The notes under the pieces are model-generated. The model was given only the letters and a program-made list of their open reading frames with translations, made no database searches and was not told the DNA's origin. The translations under genes were made by a program, and so were the position numbers. From positions 1 to 56,645 of the forward strand of contig DIYF01000078.1 of the NCBI GenBank assembly GCA_002427745.1: a stretch of 56,645 bases of DNA, given 5' to 3'. This document shows, piece by piece, positions 8,798 to 16,839 of this stretch (position 1 is the stretch's first letter; every line of letters begins with the position of its first letter). Origin of the DNA: Roseivirga sp. UBA6061. GTDB lineage: Bacteria; Bacteroidota; Bacteroidia; Cytophagales; Cyclobacteriaceae.

Positions 8798-8820
8798 AAA
8801 AAGGCCCCCTGGGCCTTTTT
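8798..8820. terminator. Bidirectional intrinsic terminator
   Basis: A 10-bp perfect stem AAAAAGGCCC / GGGCCTTTTT with a 3-nt loop, A-tract on one side and T-tract on the other, placed between the convergent SnoaL-like and M23 peptidase genes. Confidence 0.85.
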
Positions 8821-8829
8821 TACTTTACT

Positions 8830-10188
8830 CTAACCAGGACCGGTCTGGAATGAACTCCTGGCGGTTTTCTGTTGATCAGAAAGCCATCCTGTTTCTCCGG
8901 CACTGTTCTTTACAAACCAGTAGTTATCATGACGGCCCAGAACAGCCACTTCTTCACCGGCTTCCAGCGATTGCCAGAAGGTAGCATCACTCGGAGACTT
9001 GAGCAGGTCACCGTCAACCTGTAGTGAAAGTACTTCAATGGGCCTTGCCGTGCTGGTAACATACCGCTTGGGTACATAAGCCTGCTTGCCATCGGCCCAT
9101 TCCACGCGATAGGAATCACGGTTCATGGCAACTACTTTGGCCAGTTCATTTTTAGCCCTGGATCCGCTTGAGCGTTTGGCTCCCGGGGTGGTTTTGATCC
9201 GGGTACTCCTGGTAAGCCTGGCGTATTGGCCAAGTAATTCCAGGTCTGTGCTAATTTCCGGTAGTTTTTTGTACGTGGGTTTTAAGTAGTAGAGCGGATC
9301 CACAGCACCATTCTTATACACGCCAAAATGCAGGTGTGGGGGAGTTGTGCGGGCATTGCCTGTATTGCCCACAGTACCCAGAGTATCACCGGGCTGTACA
9401 TAGGTACCTTGTTTGGCTATGAGTTTGTTGAGGTGGGCGAAATAAAGACTTTGACCACGTTTTCTATCACGGAGCCAGACTACCTTACCACCAATCCCAC
9501 GTTCGCCAACAAAGCGTACGTAGCCCTCAACAGGGGCCAGCACGGGAGTACCTCTTTTCGCAAAAATATCTACCCCCTCATGTTTCCTTCTGCCACCATC
9601 CCGGGGTGCCCCCCAAAAGCTGCCAATGGCCCTGGCTGTCTTGCCAGCCACCGGAAACCGGAAGGTCGGTACATTTTCTATGGTTACTTTGAAATTGCCT
9701 CCTCTCAGCAGTTCAGGCTGAAATCTGAGCACATAAGAGGCATCATTTCTTGGCTCAAAGCCCAGTAAGTTGCCTTCCTTGCCTGCTGTTGCCACATGTT
9801 TGTAACCATAAGTCTCGTCTACTCTGAAGAGGTCTACAAATACTCTGGTGTCGTCTTCAGATTCCGTACTAAAGCTGATCTGTATTTTCTGCCCGCGCCT
9901 GGCATCAAAGTGATATCCCATAGCCACAGCCTCGTTAGGTGACAGGTAAAAGGCTTCCTGATAGGGGGCTTTTACTTTTACAGGCTTTTCCAGGCTGGTT
10001 TTTGACCACTTTTGCCACTCCACTCCGAGAGCAGTTGTGAGCAGGTTGGCCTGTTCCAGAGAGTGTTGATAAGCTTCATGGTCGTTGCGTGGTCGAAAAG
10101 GTTCCGGTACTCTTTCTTCCTGCGAACAGGAAAATAGCGCAAGGGTAACTAACAGGACCAGACAGGTGAGGCGAGACGGCAGGTGCAT
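8830..10188 (-). CDS. M23-family (LytM) peptidase lipoprotein with C-terminal SH3-like repeats
   Basis: 452 residues. The N-terminus has a lipobox (LFSC, Cys21), so it is a lipoprotein of the cell envelope. Residues about 75-175 form a beta-rich pre-domain. The LytM domain at about 180-305 carries all zinc and catalytic residues: HxxxD (His203, Asp207 in HEGVD), AHL (His252) and HLH (His285, His287). This suggests an active peptidoglycan endopeptidase or an envelope amidase activator. Residues about 320-452 contain two SH3-like segments (VVAMNRDSYRVEWADGKQAY and VAVLGRHDNYWFVKNSAGE), fitting cell-wall binding. Single gene, convergent with the SnoaL-like gene. Confidence 0.92.
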   Translation of the reverse strand: MHLPSRLTCLVLLVTLALFSCSQEERVPEPFRPRNDHEAYQHSLEQANLLTTALGVEWQKWSKTSLEKPVKVKAPYQEAFYLSPNEAVAMGYHFDARRGQKIQISFSTESEDDTRVFVDLFRVDETYGYKHVATAGKEGNLLGFEPRNDASYVLRFQPELLRGGNFKVTIENVPTFRFPVAGKTARAIGSFWGAPRDGGRRKHEGVDIFAKRGTPVLAPVEGYVRFVGERGIGGKVVWLRDRKRGQSLYFAHLNKLIAKQGTYVQPGDTLGTVGNTGNARTTPPHLHFGVYKNGAVDPLYYLKPTYKKLPEISTDLELLGQYARLTRSTRIKTTPGAKRSSGSRAKNELAKVVAMNRDSYRVEWADGKQAYVPKRYVTSTARPIEVLSLQVDGDLLKSPSDATFWQSLEAGEEVAVLGRHDNYWFVKNSAGETGWLSDQQKTARSSFQTGPG

Positions 10189-10314
10189 AAGACTAGATCA
10201 GGTTTTTGATCATAGAAAGAATAACTGATGTTTTCCTAAATTGGTTACATTCAGTGAGTTGTTCAATGCTTTTGCTACCAGGAACATCCCGGATAAAACA
10301 CCGCTATTTTTAAT

Positions 10315-11196
10315 ATGACCGAGCTTTTAAAAAAATGGCAGAAAAACGGGCTCGAATTCAAACACCGTGAGCACCGGATTTTCTACCGAATGAACGGAAA
10401 AGGAGAAGTCTTATTGCTTGTGCATGGGTTTCCTACTGCTTCCTGGGACTGGCACAAGATCTATGACGATTTGTGTAAGCAATTTACCGTGATTGCTCCG
10501 GATATGATAGGCTTTGGTTTTTCTGCCAAACCCCGAAACCACGATTATAGTATTCTTGACCAGGCTGATCTGCTTGAGTCTCTCATGGAGGAGCTTGAAC
10601 TGAACTCAGTCCATTTGCTTTGCCATGATTACGGAGATACGGTAGGGCAGGAATTGCTGGCGCGGTACATGGAAAGACGGGAAAGAGGACGAGAAACGGT
10701 GGATATCAGGAGTATCTGTTTCTTAAACGGAGGTTTGTTTCCTGAATCACATAATCCGCGACTGATTCAAAAGCTCCTGATCAGCCCGATCGGCTTTTTA
10801 CTCAATCCGTTTCTCACCAAAGCAAAGCTGCGATCAAACTTCAAGGCAATTTTCGGAAAAGATACGCAAGCCACTGATACAGAGATTAATGAGTTCTATG
10901 ATCTCATCAGCTATAATAATGGAAAAGCCATCATGAATAAACTGATTCGCTACATGGCAGAGCGCAGGAGATATCGCGAACGATGGGTACGTCCATTGAT
11001 CGATTCCCCTGTACCTGTCAGGTTAATCAATGGCTCTCAGGATCCGATTTCAGGCAGACACCTGGCTGAGCGGTATGAAGAGCTGGTACCGAGACCTGAT
11101 GTAATTCATCTGGCAGAAGCAGGGCATTATCCGCAGACAGAAAGACCCGATCTGGTACTGCAGCACTACCTGAAGTTTGCAGATGGTCTCTCATAA
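10315..11196 (+). CDS. Alpha/beta hydrolase of the MEST / haloalkane-dehalogenase-like type
   Basis: 293 residues. Alpha/beta-hydrolase landmarks: oxyanion motif VHGFPTASWDW (36-46), and nucleophile elbow HDYGD with Asp105 as the predicted nucleophile, as in haloalkane dehalogenases and epoxide hydrolases rather than a Ser hydrolase. The acid lies near NGSQDPISG and the catalytic His is His271 (AGHYPQTERPD). The lid segment SICFLNGGLFPESHNPRL and YMAERRRYRERWV closely resembles, from memory, vertebrate MEST (mesoderm-specific transcript), whose substrate is poorly understood. No signal peptide. It is transcribed alone and ends in a hairpin terminator. Confidence 0.88.
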   Translation: MTELLKKWQKNGLEFKHREHRIFYRMNGKGEVLLLVHGFPTASWDWHKIYDDLCKQFTVIAPDMIGFGFSAKPRNHDYSILDQADLLESLMEELELNSVHLLCHDYGDTVGQELLARYMERRERGRETVDIRSICFLNGGLFPESHNPRLIQKLLISPIGFLLNPFLTKAKLRSNFKAIFGKDTQATDTEINEFYDLISYNNGKAIMNKLIRYMAERRRYRERWVRPLIDSPVPVRLINGSQDPISGRHLAERYEELVPRPDVIHLAEAGHYPQTERPDLVLQHYLKFADGLS

Positions 11197-11197
11197 A

Positions 11198-11221
11198 AAA
11201 GCCGGAATGACCTCCGGCTTT
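11198..11221 (+). terminator. Intrinsic terminator after the MEST-like hydrolase
   Basis: Perfect 9-bp stem AAAGCCGGA / TCCGGCTTT around a 6-nt loop, directly after the TAA stop and ahead of the convergent FAH-family gene. It can work on both strands. Confidence 0.75.
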
Positions 11222-11279
11222 GCTTAAATATTTATTCAGGTATTCCATTATGGAAAGGCGTCCCTGGAAGTAAAGTGAA

Positions 11280-12269
11280 CTATTTCTTCTCGTACTTCAC
11301 CACCTTTTGATCAATGCGGCCGAAAAGTGATTGTCCGTCACTGCCGAGCATTTCAATCTCAATACGGTCACCAAAAGACATAAAAGGAGTGGTAGCTTTT
11401 CCATCTGCAATCATCTCAAGGCATCTTACCTCGGCCAGACAGCTTGAACCATCAGGGCTTCCCTGGTTAGCGACCGTACCGGAACCAATCACAGTACCTG
11501 CTGTTAAAGAGCGGGTTTTGGCAGCATGGGCTATCAGCTGTCCGAAGTTGAAGGTCATATCTACTCCGGCATTCGGAGAGCCTATCCGCTTTCCGTTCAG
11601 TGTAGAATAGAGGGGGAGATGCACCTTCCCGTCTTTCCAGGATTCTCCGAGCTCATCAGGAGTAACCACCACAGGAGCGAAGGCCGTCCAGGGCTTCGAC
11701 TGATAAAAACCAAATTGTTTGGCGAGTTCAGCCGGAATCAGTGCTCTGCAGGTAACATCATTGAGAATTGTAATCAGTTTAATGTGTCCCAAGGCCTCTT
11801 CAGCACTTGTACCGGGAGGAACAAAGTCTGTGAATACAGCGACTTCTGATTCAAAATCGATGCCCCATTCCTCTTTTTCCATTTCTATATCATCATTAGG
11901 GCCGATGAAAGCATCAGAAGCCCCCATGTACATCAAAGGGTCTGTCCAGAAAGTCTCCGGCAGTACGGCATTACGGGCTTTACGCACCAGTTCCACATGA
12001 GTAACGTAGGCACTTGCATCGGCCCAGTGATAAGCTCTGGGAATGGGCGCCATTACTTTTGCTTCAGAAAAATCGAATGCCTCAGATACGTTTCCGGCAT
12101 TTAACTGCTCGTAAACCTCCTTCAATCTGGGCTCTGTTTCAGCCCATTCATCGATAGCATCCTGCATGGTAGTGGCTATTTCTGAGACCGCCACAGCTTT
12201 GGATAAGTCTCTGCTTACCACCACTAATTGACCATTTCTGGTTTGATTATTTATCGTTGCTAGCTTCAT
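11280..12269 (-). CDS. Fumarylacetoacetate hydrolase (FAH) family protein
   Basis: 329 residues. The FAH fold binds a divalent metal and hydrolyses or isomerises oxo-acids. Family motifs: IDFESEVAVFTDF (metal-binding Glu residues), ITILNDVTCRAL, KPWTAFAPVVVTPDEL, the MTFNFGQLIAHAAKTRSLTAGT segment with its catalytic region, and GSGTVANQG followed by CLAEVRCLEMI and MSFGDRIEIEM. Proteins of this length are often annotated fumarylacetoacetase-like in aromatic amino-acid degradation. The exact substrate is not decidable and no tyrosine-degradation neighbours are present. It appears monocistronic and is convergent with the hydrolase at 10315. Confidence 0.88.
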   Translation of the reverse strand: MKLATINNQTRNGQLVVVSRDLSKAVAVSEIATTMQDAIDEWAETEPRLKEVYEQLNAGNVSEAFDFSEAKVMAPIPRAYHWADASAYVTHVELVRKARNAVLPETFWTDPLMYMGASDAFIGPNDDIEMEKEEWGIDFESEVAVFTDFVPPGTSAEEALGHIKLITILNDVTCRALIPAELAKQFGFYQSKPWTAFAPVVVTPDELGESWKDGKVHLPLYSTLNGKRIGSPNAGVDMTFNFGQLIAHAAKTRSLTAGTVIGSGTVANQGSPDGSSCLAEVRCLEMIADGKATTPFMSFGDRIEIEMLGSDGQSLFGRIDQKVVKYEKK

Positions 12270-12396
12270 ATTCTTCAGTTGACGACAAGTTCGAAAAAAG
12301 TCCTGAGATCGTAAAATTTATTGACTTGACAAATATTAAAATTATGAACTCTTGGAGCCTTCTTTAGATTAGTTCTAAATAATTTCGGACATCTGC

Positions 12397-12427
12397 TTGT
12401 AGGATTCAGGTTCCTGTCGTTACTTTG
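12397..12427 (+). promoter_or_regulatory. Candidate promoter for the Cys/Lys-rich peptide gene
   Basis: TTG at 12397-12399, 20 bp spacer, then TTACTTTG at 12420-12427. The second element is identical to that of the SnoaL-like gene promoter. It lies 62 bp upstream of the ATG at 12490 and points toward it. Confidence 0.45.
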
Positions 12428-12489
12428 TTATTAAGAATTGATCTAAATAAATATAAGTGGCACCTGAGGCTGGTTTTGAAGAGATAGAA

Positions 12490-12630
12490 ATGTGTGGTAC
12501 AGCAGTAGACTGGACCAGCGATCATTCTGAAAAAGGATTTGTCCGCCTGGACGAATGTATGTTCAAAAAGTGCTGCAAGAAGTACAAAAAGAAGAACAAG
12601 AGCCACTGCAAAAAGTGCCCCAAGCGCTAA
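12490..12630 (+). CDS. Small Cys/Lys-rich protein (46 residues)
   Basis: A short frame from ATG 12490 to TAA 12628-12630. An in-frame GTG at 12457 would add 11 residues. The first half (MCGTAVDWTSDHSEKGFV) is ordinary; the second half is extremely basic with regularly placed cysteines, C-M-F-K-K-C-C then SHCKKCPKR. The CxxC pair and the CC pair suggest a metal- or nucleic-acid-binding peptide. A promoter-like element lies upstream, and opposite-strand frames here are less plausible. I do not recognise a named family. The unusual composition and the promoter support its reality, but there is no experimental evidence. Confidence 0.55.
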   Translation: MCGTAVDWTSDHSEKGFVRLDECMFKKCCKKYKKKNKSHCKKCPKR

Positions 12631-12686
12631 GCATAGGCTTCTTTATTCCCTCTACTCTTAGAGTAATTTCTTCCTGAATCCAGTTT

Positions 12687-12732
12687 GACCATAGACTGAC
12701 AACTATGGACTATAGACTGACGGCCATCGACC
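12687..12732. repeat. Heptad repeat block (GACYATN-type words)
   Basis: Six consecutive 7-bp words plus a partial one: GACCATA, GACTGAC, AACTATG, GACTATA, GACTGAC, GGCCATC, GACC. On the other strand these read AGTCTAT, AGTCCAT and GGTCGAT, the same vocabulary as the block at 24411. It separates the small peptide gene from the next, convergent gene. Confidence 0.65.
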
Positions 12733-12734
12733 AA

Positions 12735-13748
12735 TCAAAAATTATCAGATTCCCCATTCAACCAACCCCAAAAGCGTTTCAGGGGGCCTCTTTTCTTCTC
12801 CTTTTTAACCACAGGCTTGGGGCGAGACATGCCGTTGATAGGTAGGGGAGCGATAGCCTCTTCTTCCATCGGGGCTTTCTTCTTGGGCCTGGTAGGAGCA
12901 GTTTTCTTTTTGCCTTTCGATTTGGCCTCCATCTTCGCCCTGTAATGCTCTTCTTTCTTTTGCTTAAGCTTTTTTTCGGCTTCTTTCTTTTTCTTTTTAG
13001 CCAGTCGCTCGGCCTTTTGTCTCTCGTATTCCAATGGACTCAGGCGTTGACGCTGATTCTTACGGTTTCGGCCGCGTCCCCGCTCATTCCTGCCGTTTCT
13101 CCTTTGCTGGTGCTTCTTTTCGTCTTTGCTTTCTGTTTCTTTCTCCTCAGCTTCTGCTTCTGCTTTAGGCTCGGGCTTTTTCGGTTCCGGTAAATCTATT
13201 TTGCCAACCACTTTCAGGCCTTCCAAAACCGGTTTTTCAGTCTTGATCAGTTCAGCATTAATGAATTCTTCGTCCTCCTCAATCGCGTTATAAACCTTTA
13301 CTTCAGGCTTAGGCTTTTCCAGCTGAATCACTACTTTCTTGGGTGTTTCCGGTTCTGCTTCTGTAGTGTCAGATACCTGGCTGGTAGCATGCGAAGGTGG
13401 TCCGAAAGGAACCTCCAGGTGTTCCAGATCCGGTTCTTTTTCTTCTTTTAGCTCTTCCTCAGGGCTTTCCTCTTCCACTGTTTCTTCAATGGCTGGTGCT
13501 TCAGCTTCAATAGCAGGCATGTCATCAGGTTCACTGACCGGTACCGGGTCGACCTCAGGATTCTCTGGCATTTCTTCCTCTGCTTCTTCAATCACAGGAG
13601 GAGGAAAATGGGTCTCCGCTATTTGTACTTGTTCTTCTGTCAGTTTGCTGTTGGCTTCGTTCTCAAGCTCATGTCCTGCATCGGCAAGCAGGGTGAGAAT
13701 TTTGTCGGGATGAACCCCCAGTTTTCTAGCGAGTTGTCGGAGACGCAT
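12735..13748 (-). CDS. Protein with IF2 N-terminal-like domain and long charged tail
   Basis: 337 residues. Residues 1-48 (MRLRQLARKLGVHPDKILTL, then LTEEQVQIAETHF) closely resemble the IF2_N helical domain at the N-terminus of bacterial translation initiation factor InfB. Residues about 50-130 are strongly acidic (runs of Glu and Pro). Residues about 195-300 are Lys/Arg/Gln-rich with an RGRGRNRKNQR-type RNA-binding-like stretch and long KKKK runs. The C-terminus is KRFWGWLNGESDNF. No GTPase domain is present, so it is not InfB; it could be a ribosome- or RNA-associated protein. A TATATTTG (-7-like) element lies at 13781-13774 upstream of the ATG. Function is unknown. Confidence 0.75.
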   Translation of the reverse strand: MRLRQLARKLGVHPDKILTLLADAGHELENEANSKLTEEQVQIAETHFPPPVIEEAEEEMPENPEVDPVPVSEPDDMPAIEAEAPAIEETVEEESPEEELKEEKEPDLEHLEVPFGPPSHATSQVSDTTEAEPETPKKVVIQLEKPKPEVKVYNAIEEDEEFINAELIKTEKPVLEGLKVVGKIDLPEPKKPEPKAEAEAEEKETESKDEKKHQQRRNGRNERGRGRNRKNQRQRLSPLEYERQKAERLAKKKKKEAEKKLKQKKEEHYRAKMEAKSKGKKKTAPTRPKKKAPMEEEAIAPLPINGMSRPKPVVKKEKKRGPLKRFWGWLNGESDNF

Positions 13749-13929
13749 TATGTATTATTAACAGATTGAGCGACAAATATAAGGAATCTGATTGTCAATA
13801 AAACAGCCATTTTATGAGCATAGGGCCACTTTTTGATAAGTCTTTAATTAATCCGACAGGTGTCTTAGCTAATGTTGGATAGTATCTGTCTCAAGGCATA
13901 TAAACTGCTGTGTATCCAGATCAGATTCT

Positions 13930-16344
13930 ATGTTTACCAACTACCTCATTACTATTCTCAGACAGATTCAGCGTAAACCCGGTTTTTATACCCTCAACAT
14001 CTCAGGCCTGGCAGTTGGCCTGGCGGCCTTTGTCTTACTTTTTGAGTATGCCTCCTACGAACTGAACTTCGACAAATTTCATCATCGTGCCGATGATCTG
14101 TACCGCGTTAATTTCAACTATCAGCTTCCGGGAAGTCCATTATATGAAGGAGCTGCTGTTTTTGCCGGAGTAGGGCCGGCTCTTGAGAAAGAGTTTCCAC
14201 AGGTGGAAAGCACCACGCGTCTGGTGAGCATCTGGGGAGGCGGTGGTGTGGTACGGTTTGACGACAATCGCTTGAGTGTGGCCGAAATTCAGTATGCTGA
14301 GAATTCCCTCTTCGACATCTTTTCATTTAACCTGCTGAAAGGAAACCGGGAAGAGGTGCTGAAGGATGTGCATACTGCACTTATTTCTGAAAATCTGCGT
14401 AGCAGGCTGTTTGAGGACGATAAGGGAGTGGGAGAACTGGTGGAACTACAAACGCGGGATGGTCTGCAAAACTATCTCATCACCGGGGTTTATCAACTAA
14501 GGCCCGACTCACATTATACTTCAGATATGCTGCTTTCCTTTTCTTCATTGGAACAGTTGCTGGGCTTTAAACTGGATGCGCATTGGGCCTGGTTTGATTA
14601 TATCACCTATGTGAAACTAAGGGAAGGAACAGACCCTGACCTGGTCGAAACCCGACTCCCCGCCATGGTCGATAAATACGCTACCGGCCGGAATCGGAAC
14701 AGCCAGACCATCGGCTTTTCGCTGATGCCTGTTATGGATATTCATCTGCACTCACATATCAATCAGGAAATTGTGGCAAACGGAGACTATCAGACCGTAG
14801 TGTTTTTACTGATCGTAGGTATGCTGGTACTGACCATCGCCTGGATCAATTATATCAACCTGTATACTGCCAAAGCCACAGAGAGAGGCAAAGAGGTGGG
14901 GATTAGAAAGACATTGGGGGCCGGCAAAGCCCAACTGCGCATGCAACTACTGCTCGAAGCATTACTGATTAACCTCTTAGCCATTGGGCTGGCACTTTTT
15001 CTTATCAAAGTGTCAATCCCGGTACTTGCGGAAAACACAGGTATGGTTGTTCCCGAGTCTGTTTTTGGCAATTCTGTTTTCTGGCTTCGGATGGGGTTGC
15101 TGTGGCTGACCGGCTCACTGTTATCAGGGTTCTATCCAGCACTGCTTATATCTAACTATGCACCCCTGATGGCACTTAAGTCAGTAGCATTGAAAAGCTC
15201 CGGCAAGATGCGCAAGGGATTGGTGATCTGGCAGTTTATGGCCTCAACCGCTCTCATAGTAGGTGCCGCTACTATCTACAACCAGCTGACTGAAATGAAT
15301 AAACAGCCACTTGGAATAGATACCGACAGTGTATTAGTACTGAACATTCCTCAGTTCACAACTGATCATTCACATTATTACGAGGCCATTAACAGTCTGA
15401 AGCAGGACTTTTTGACCTATGCCGGAGTGGATGCTGTGTCTTACGCCTCGGATGTACCGGGAAAACAGGTGGGCTGGCGCGGCAGCTCTCAACTGATTGG
15501 GTCCGGCAATGAGGAGGGCTCCGGACTGGTATACAAAATGGTCATTGGCCAGGATTACCTGGGGCTGTACGATGTAAAGCTCCTGGCCGGGAGAAACTTT
15601 GAGAGGGCCTCAGACAGTGCCTCCGTCATGTTGAATGAAAAGTCGCTGGCTGCGTATGGTTTTGATAGCCCGGAGGAAAGCCTGAACAGGCGCATCTATT
15701 TCCCGGGAGTCGATACGCTTACCGTGATAGGAGTAGTACAAGACTACTATCAGGAGTCGTTGAAGGAGCCCATTAAACCTACTGTTTATCTGCAAATGGA
15801 AGAAGAACTGATGTATCTGTTCGTAAAACTGCCGATGGCAGAACTTTCTGATTTTCTGGCCTTTGCAGAATCGAGGTTTGAGCAGATATTCCCTGGTTTG
15901 CCTTTTGATTATCAACCCATAGAAGACAGGCTGGCACAGCGGCACCGTACGGAAGACAGTTTTCTTAAGGCTTTCAATGTCTTTGTGCTCTTGTCATTTT
16001 TTATCTCCTCACTCGGGCTGGTAGGGCTGGCCTCTTACCTGGCAAGGAAACGGCAGAAGGAGATGGGACTCAGAAAAGTGTTGGGCTCTTCTGTGCGCGG
16101 GGTCGTGGTATTGTTTTTCAGAGACTTTACAAGACTCGCCATTTGGGGCAACCTGATCGCTCTGCCATTGGTGTATTATGGCGCTAATGCATGGCTGGAC
16201 CAGTTTTCATTCAGAACCACCTTTCAGTGGTGGTTACCTTTGATGGCCCTGATAATCAGCCTGGTACTGGCCTTTTCCAGTACGCTGTATCACGTGCTGA
16301 AAGTAGCCAGAACCAACCCCGTCAATGTACTGAATCATCAATAA
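13930..16344 (+). CDS. ABC transporter permease, FtsX/MacB type
   Basis: 804 residues. The layout is that of the double FtsX permeases common in Bacteroidota: TM1 near 22-42 (LNISGLAVGLAAFVLLFEYA), a MacB-like periplasmic domain, three TMs at about 285-430 (VVFLLIVGMLVLTIAWINYI and following), then a second periplasmic domain and a final three-TM bundle (FNVFVLLSFFISSLGLVGLA to the C-terminus). Cytoplasmic coupling motifs GKEVGIRKTLGAGK and QKEMGLRKVLGSS are present. No ATPase gene is adjacent, so it must pair with an ATP-binding subunit encoded elsewhere if it is an exporter or mechanotransmission complex. It ends at a terminator candidate and is related to the second permease at 16840. Confidence 0.92.
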   Translation: MFTNYLITILRQIQRKPGFYTLNISGLAVGLAAFVLLFEYASYELNFDKFHHRADDLYRVNFNYQLPGSPLYEGAAVFAGVGPALEKEFPQVESTTRLVSIWGGGGVVRFDDNRLSVAEIQYAENSLFDIFSFNLLKGNREEVLKDVHTALISENLRSRLFEDDKGVGELVELQTRDGLQNYLITGVYQLRPDSHYTSDMLLSFSSLEQLLGFKLDAHWAWFDYITYVKLREGTDPDLVETRLPAMVDKYATGRNRNSQTIGFSLMPVMDIHLHSHINQEIVANGDYQTVVFLLIVGMLVLTIAWINYINLYTAKATERGKEVGIRKTLGAGKAQLRMQLLLEALLINLLAIGLALFLIKVSIPVLAENTGMVVPESVFGNSVFWLRMGLLWLTGSLLSGFYPALLISNYAPLMALKSVALKSSGKMRKGLVIWQFMASTALIVGAATIYNQLTEMNKQPLGIDTDSVLVLNIPQFTTDHSHYYEAINSLKQDFLTYAGVDAVSYASDVPGKQVGWRGSSQLIGSGNEEGSGLVYKMVIGQDYLGLYDVKLLAGRNFERASDSASVMLNEKSLAAYGFDSPEESLNRRIYFPGVDTLTVIGVVQDYYQESLKEPIKPTVYLQMEEELMYLFVKLPMAELSDFLAFAESRFEQIFPGLPFDYQPIEDRLAQRHRTEDSFLKAFNVFVLLSFFISSLGLVGLASYLARKRQKEMGLRKVLGSSVRGVVVLFFRDFTRLAIWGNLIALPLVYYGANAWLDQFSFRTTFQWWLPLMALIISLVLAFSSTLYHVLKVARTNPVNVLNHQ

Positions 16345-16362
16345 TACTCTGTTAAGTTGGTC

Positions 16363-16399
16363 GCCCTGAACCGGATCCGTCTGGTTTGGGGCATTTTTA
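16363..16399 (+). terminator. Probable terminator after first FtsX permease
   Basis: GCCC-TG-AACC (16363-16372) pairs with GGTT-TG-GGGC (16383-16392), with a symmetric 2-nt internal mismatch and a 10-nt loop, followed by ATTTTTAT. It separates the permease from the PadR operon. Confidence 0.55.
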
Positions 16400-16418
16400 T
16401 GTAACCAATCGAAAAATC

Positions 16419-16462
16419 ATTAGTCTTACATTTACGAATTAAATATTAGTCTTACATTTACG
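16419..16462 (+). promoter_or_regulatory. Direct-repeat operator candidate upstream of PadR
   Basis: The 18-bp sequence ATTAGTCTTACATTTACG occurs twice, exactly, at 16419-16436 and 16445-16462, start-to-start 26 bp (about 2.5 helical turns). It is followed by an AT-rich segment and the padR-like gene 50 bp later. Since PadR repressors usually control their own operon, this is a strong candidate for the autoregulatory site or overlapping promoter. Confidence 0.6.
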
Positions 16463-16511
16463 GATATAATACTTTTTAATTGACAATGCCTTTATCGGAA
16501 GGAGAGGACTT

Positions 16512-16835
16512 ATGAAAGGAACACACCTGGGAGAACTGGAAGAGTTGGTATTACTGACCACAGCTGTGCTGGATGGTAACGCCTATACAGTAACCATTGC
16601 CAACGAGATCAAACATCAGTCTAACCGAAGCATCACGCTCAGCACAGTCCATACCTCGCTACACCGTCTGGAGGAGAAAGGCTTCGTGAAATCTGAGGTG
16701 GGAGGAACTACCAGGGCGAGAGGCGGCAGAAGAAAGCGGCTCTATGTCATTACCAAAACGGGCTATGAAGCGCTCCAGGAGGCAAAGGAACTGAGAAGCA
16801 AGATGTGGGATATGATGCCTAAACCCAGCTTTTAA
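16512..16835 (+). CDS. PadR-family transcriptional regulator
   Basis: 107 residues. Winged-helix PadR signature: LGELEELVLLTTAVLDGNAYTVTIANEI, then SITLSTVHTSLHRLEEKGFVKSEVG, with a basic wing RARGGRRKRLYVITKTGYEAL. It is a short subfamily-1-like regulator lacking the C-terminal dimerisation extension of larger PadRs. The stop is 4 bp before the start of a prefix-domain FtsX permease, a pairing frequent in Bacteroidota, so it probably represses this operon via the repeats at 16419-16462. The effector is unknown. Confidence 0.93.
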   Translation: MKGTHLGELEELVLLTTAVLDGNAYTVTIANEIKHQSNRSITLSTVHTSLHRLEEKGFVKSEVGGTTRARGGRRKRLYVITKTGYEALQEAKELRSKMWDMMPKPSF

Positions 16836-16839
16836 GATC

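Noticed and set aside
12406..12606. 66-codon minus-strand open frame
   Set aside because: Overlaps the Cys/Lys-rich peptide on the other strand. Its only feature is a short hydrophobic start that comes from reading lysine/asparagine codons in reverse.
13339..13713. Ser-rich plus-strand frame resembling a low-complexity secreted protein
   Set aside because: It is the complement of the Glu-rich part of the IF2_N-like gene; Glu codons read in reverse give Ser/Leu-rich frames.
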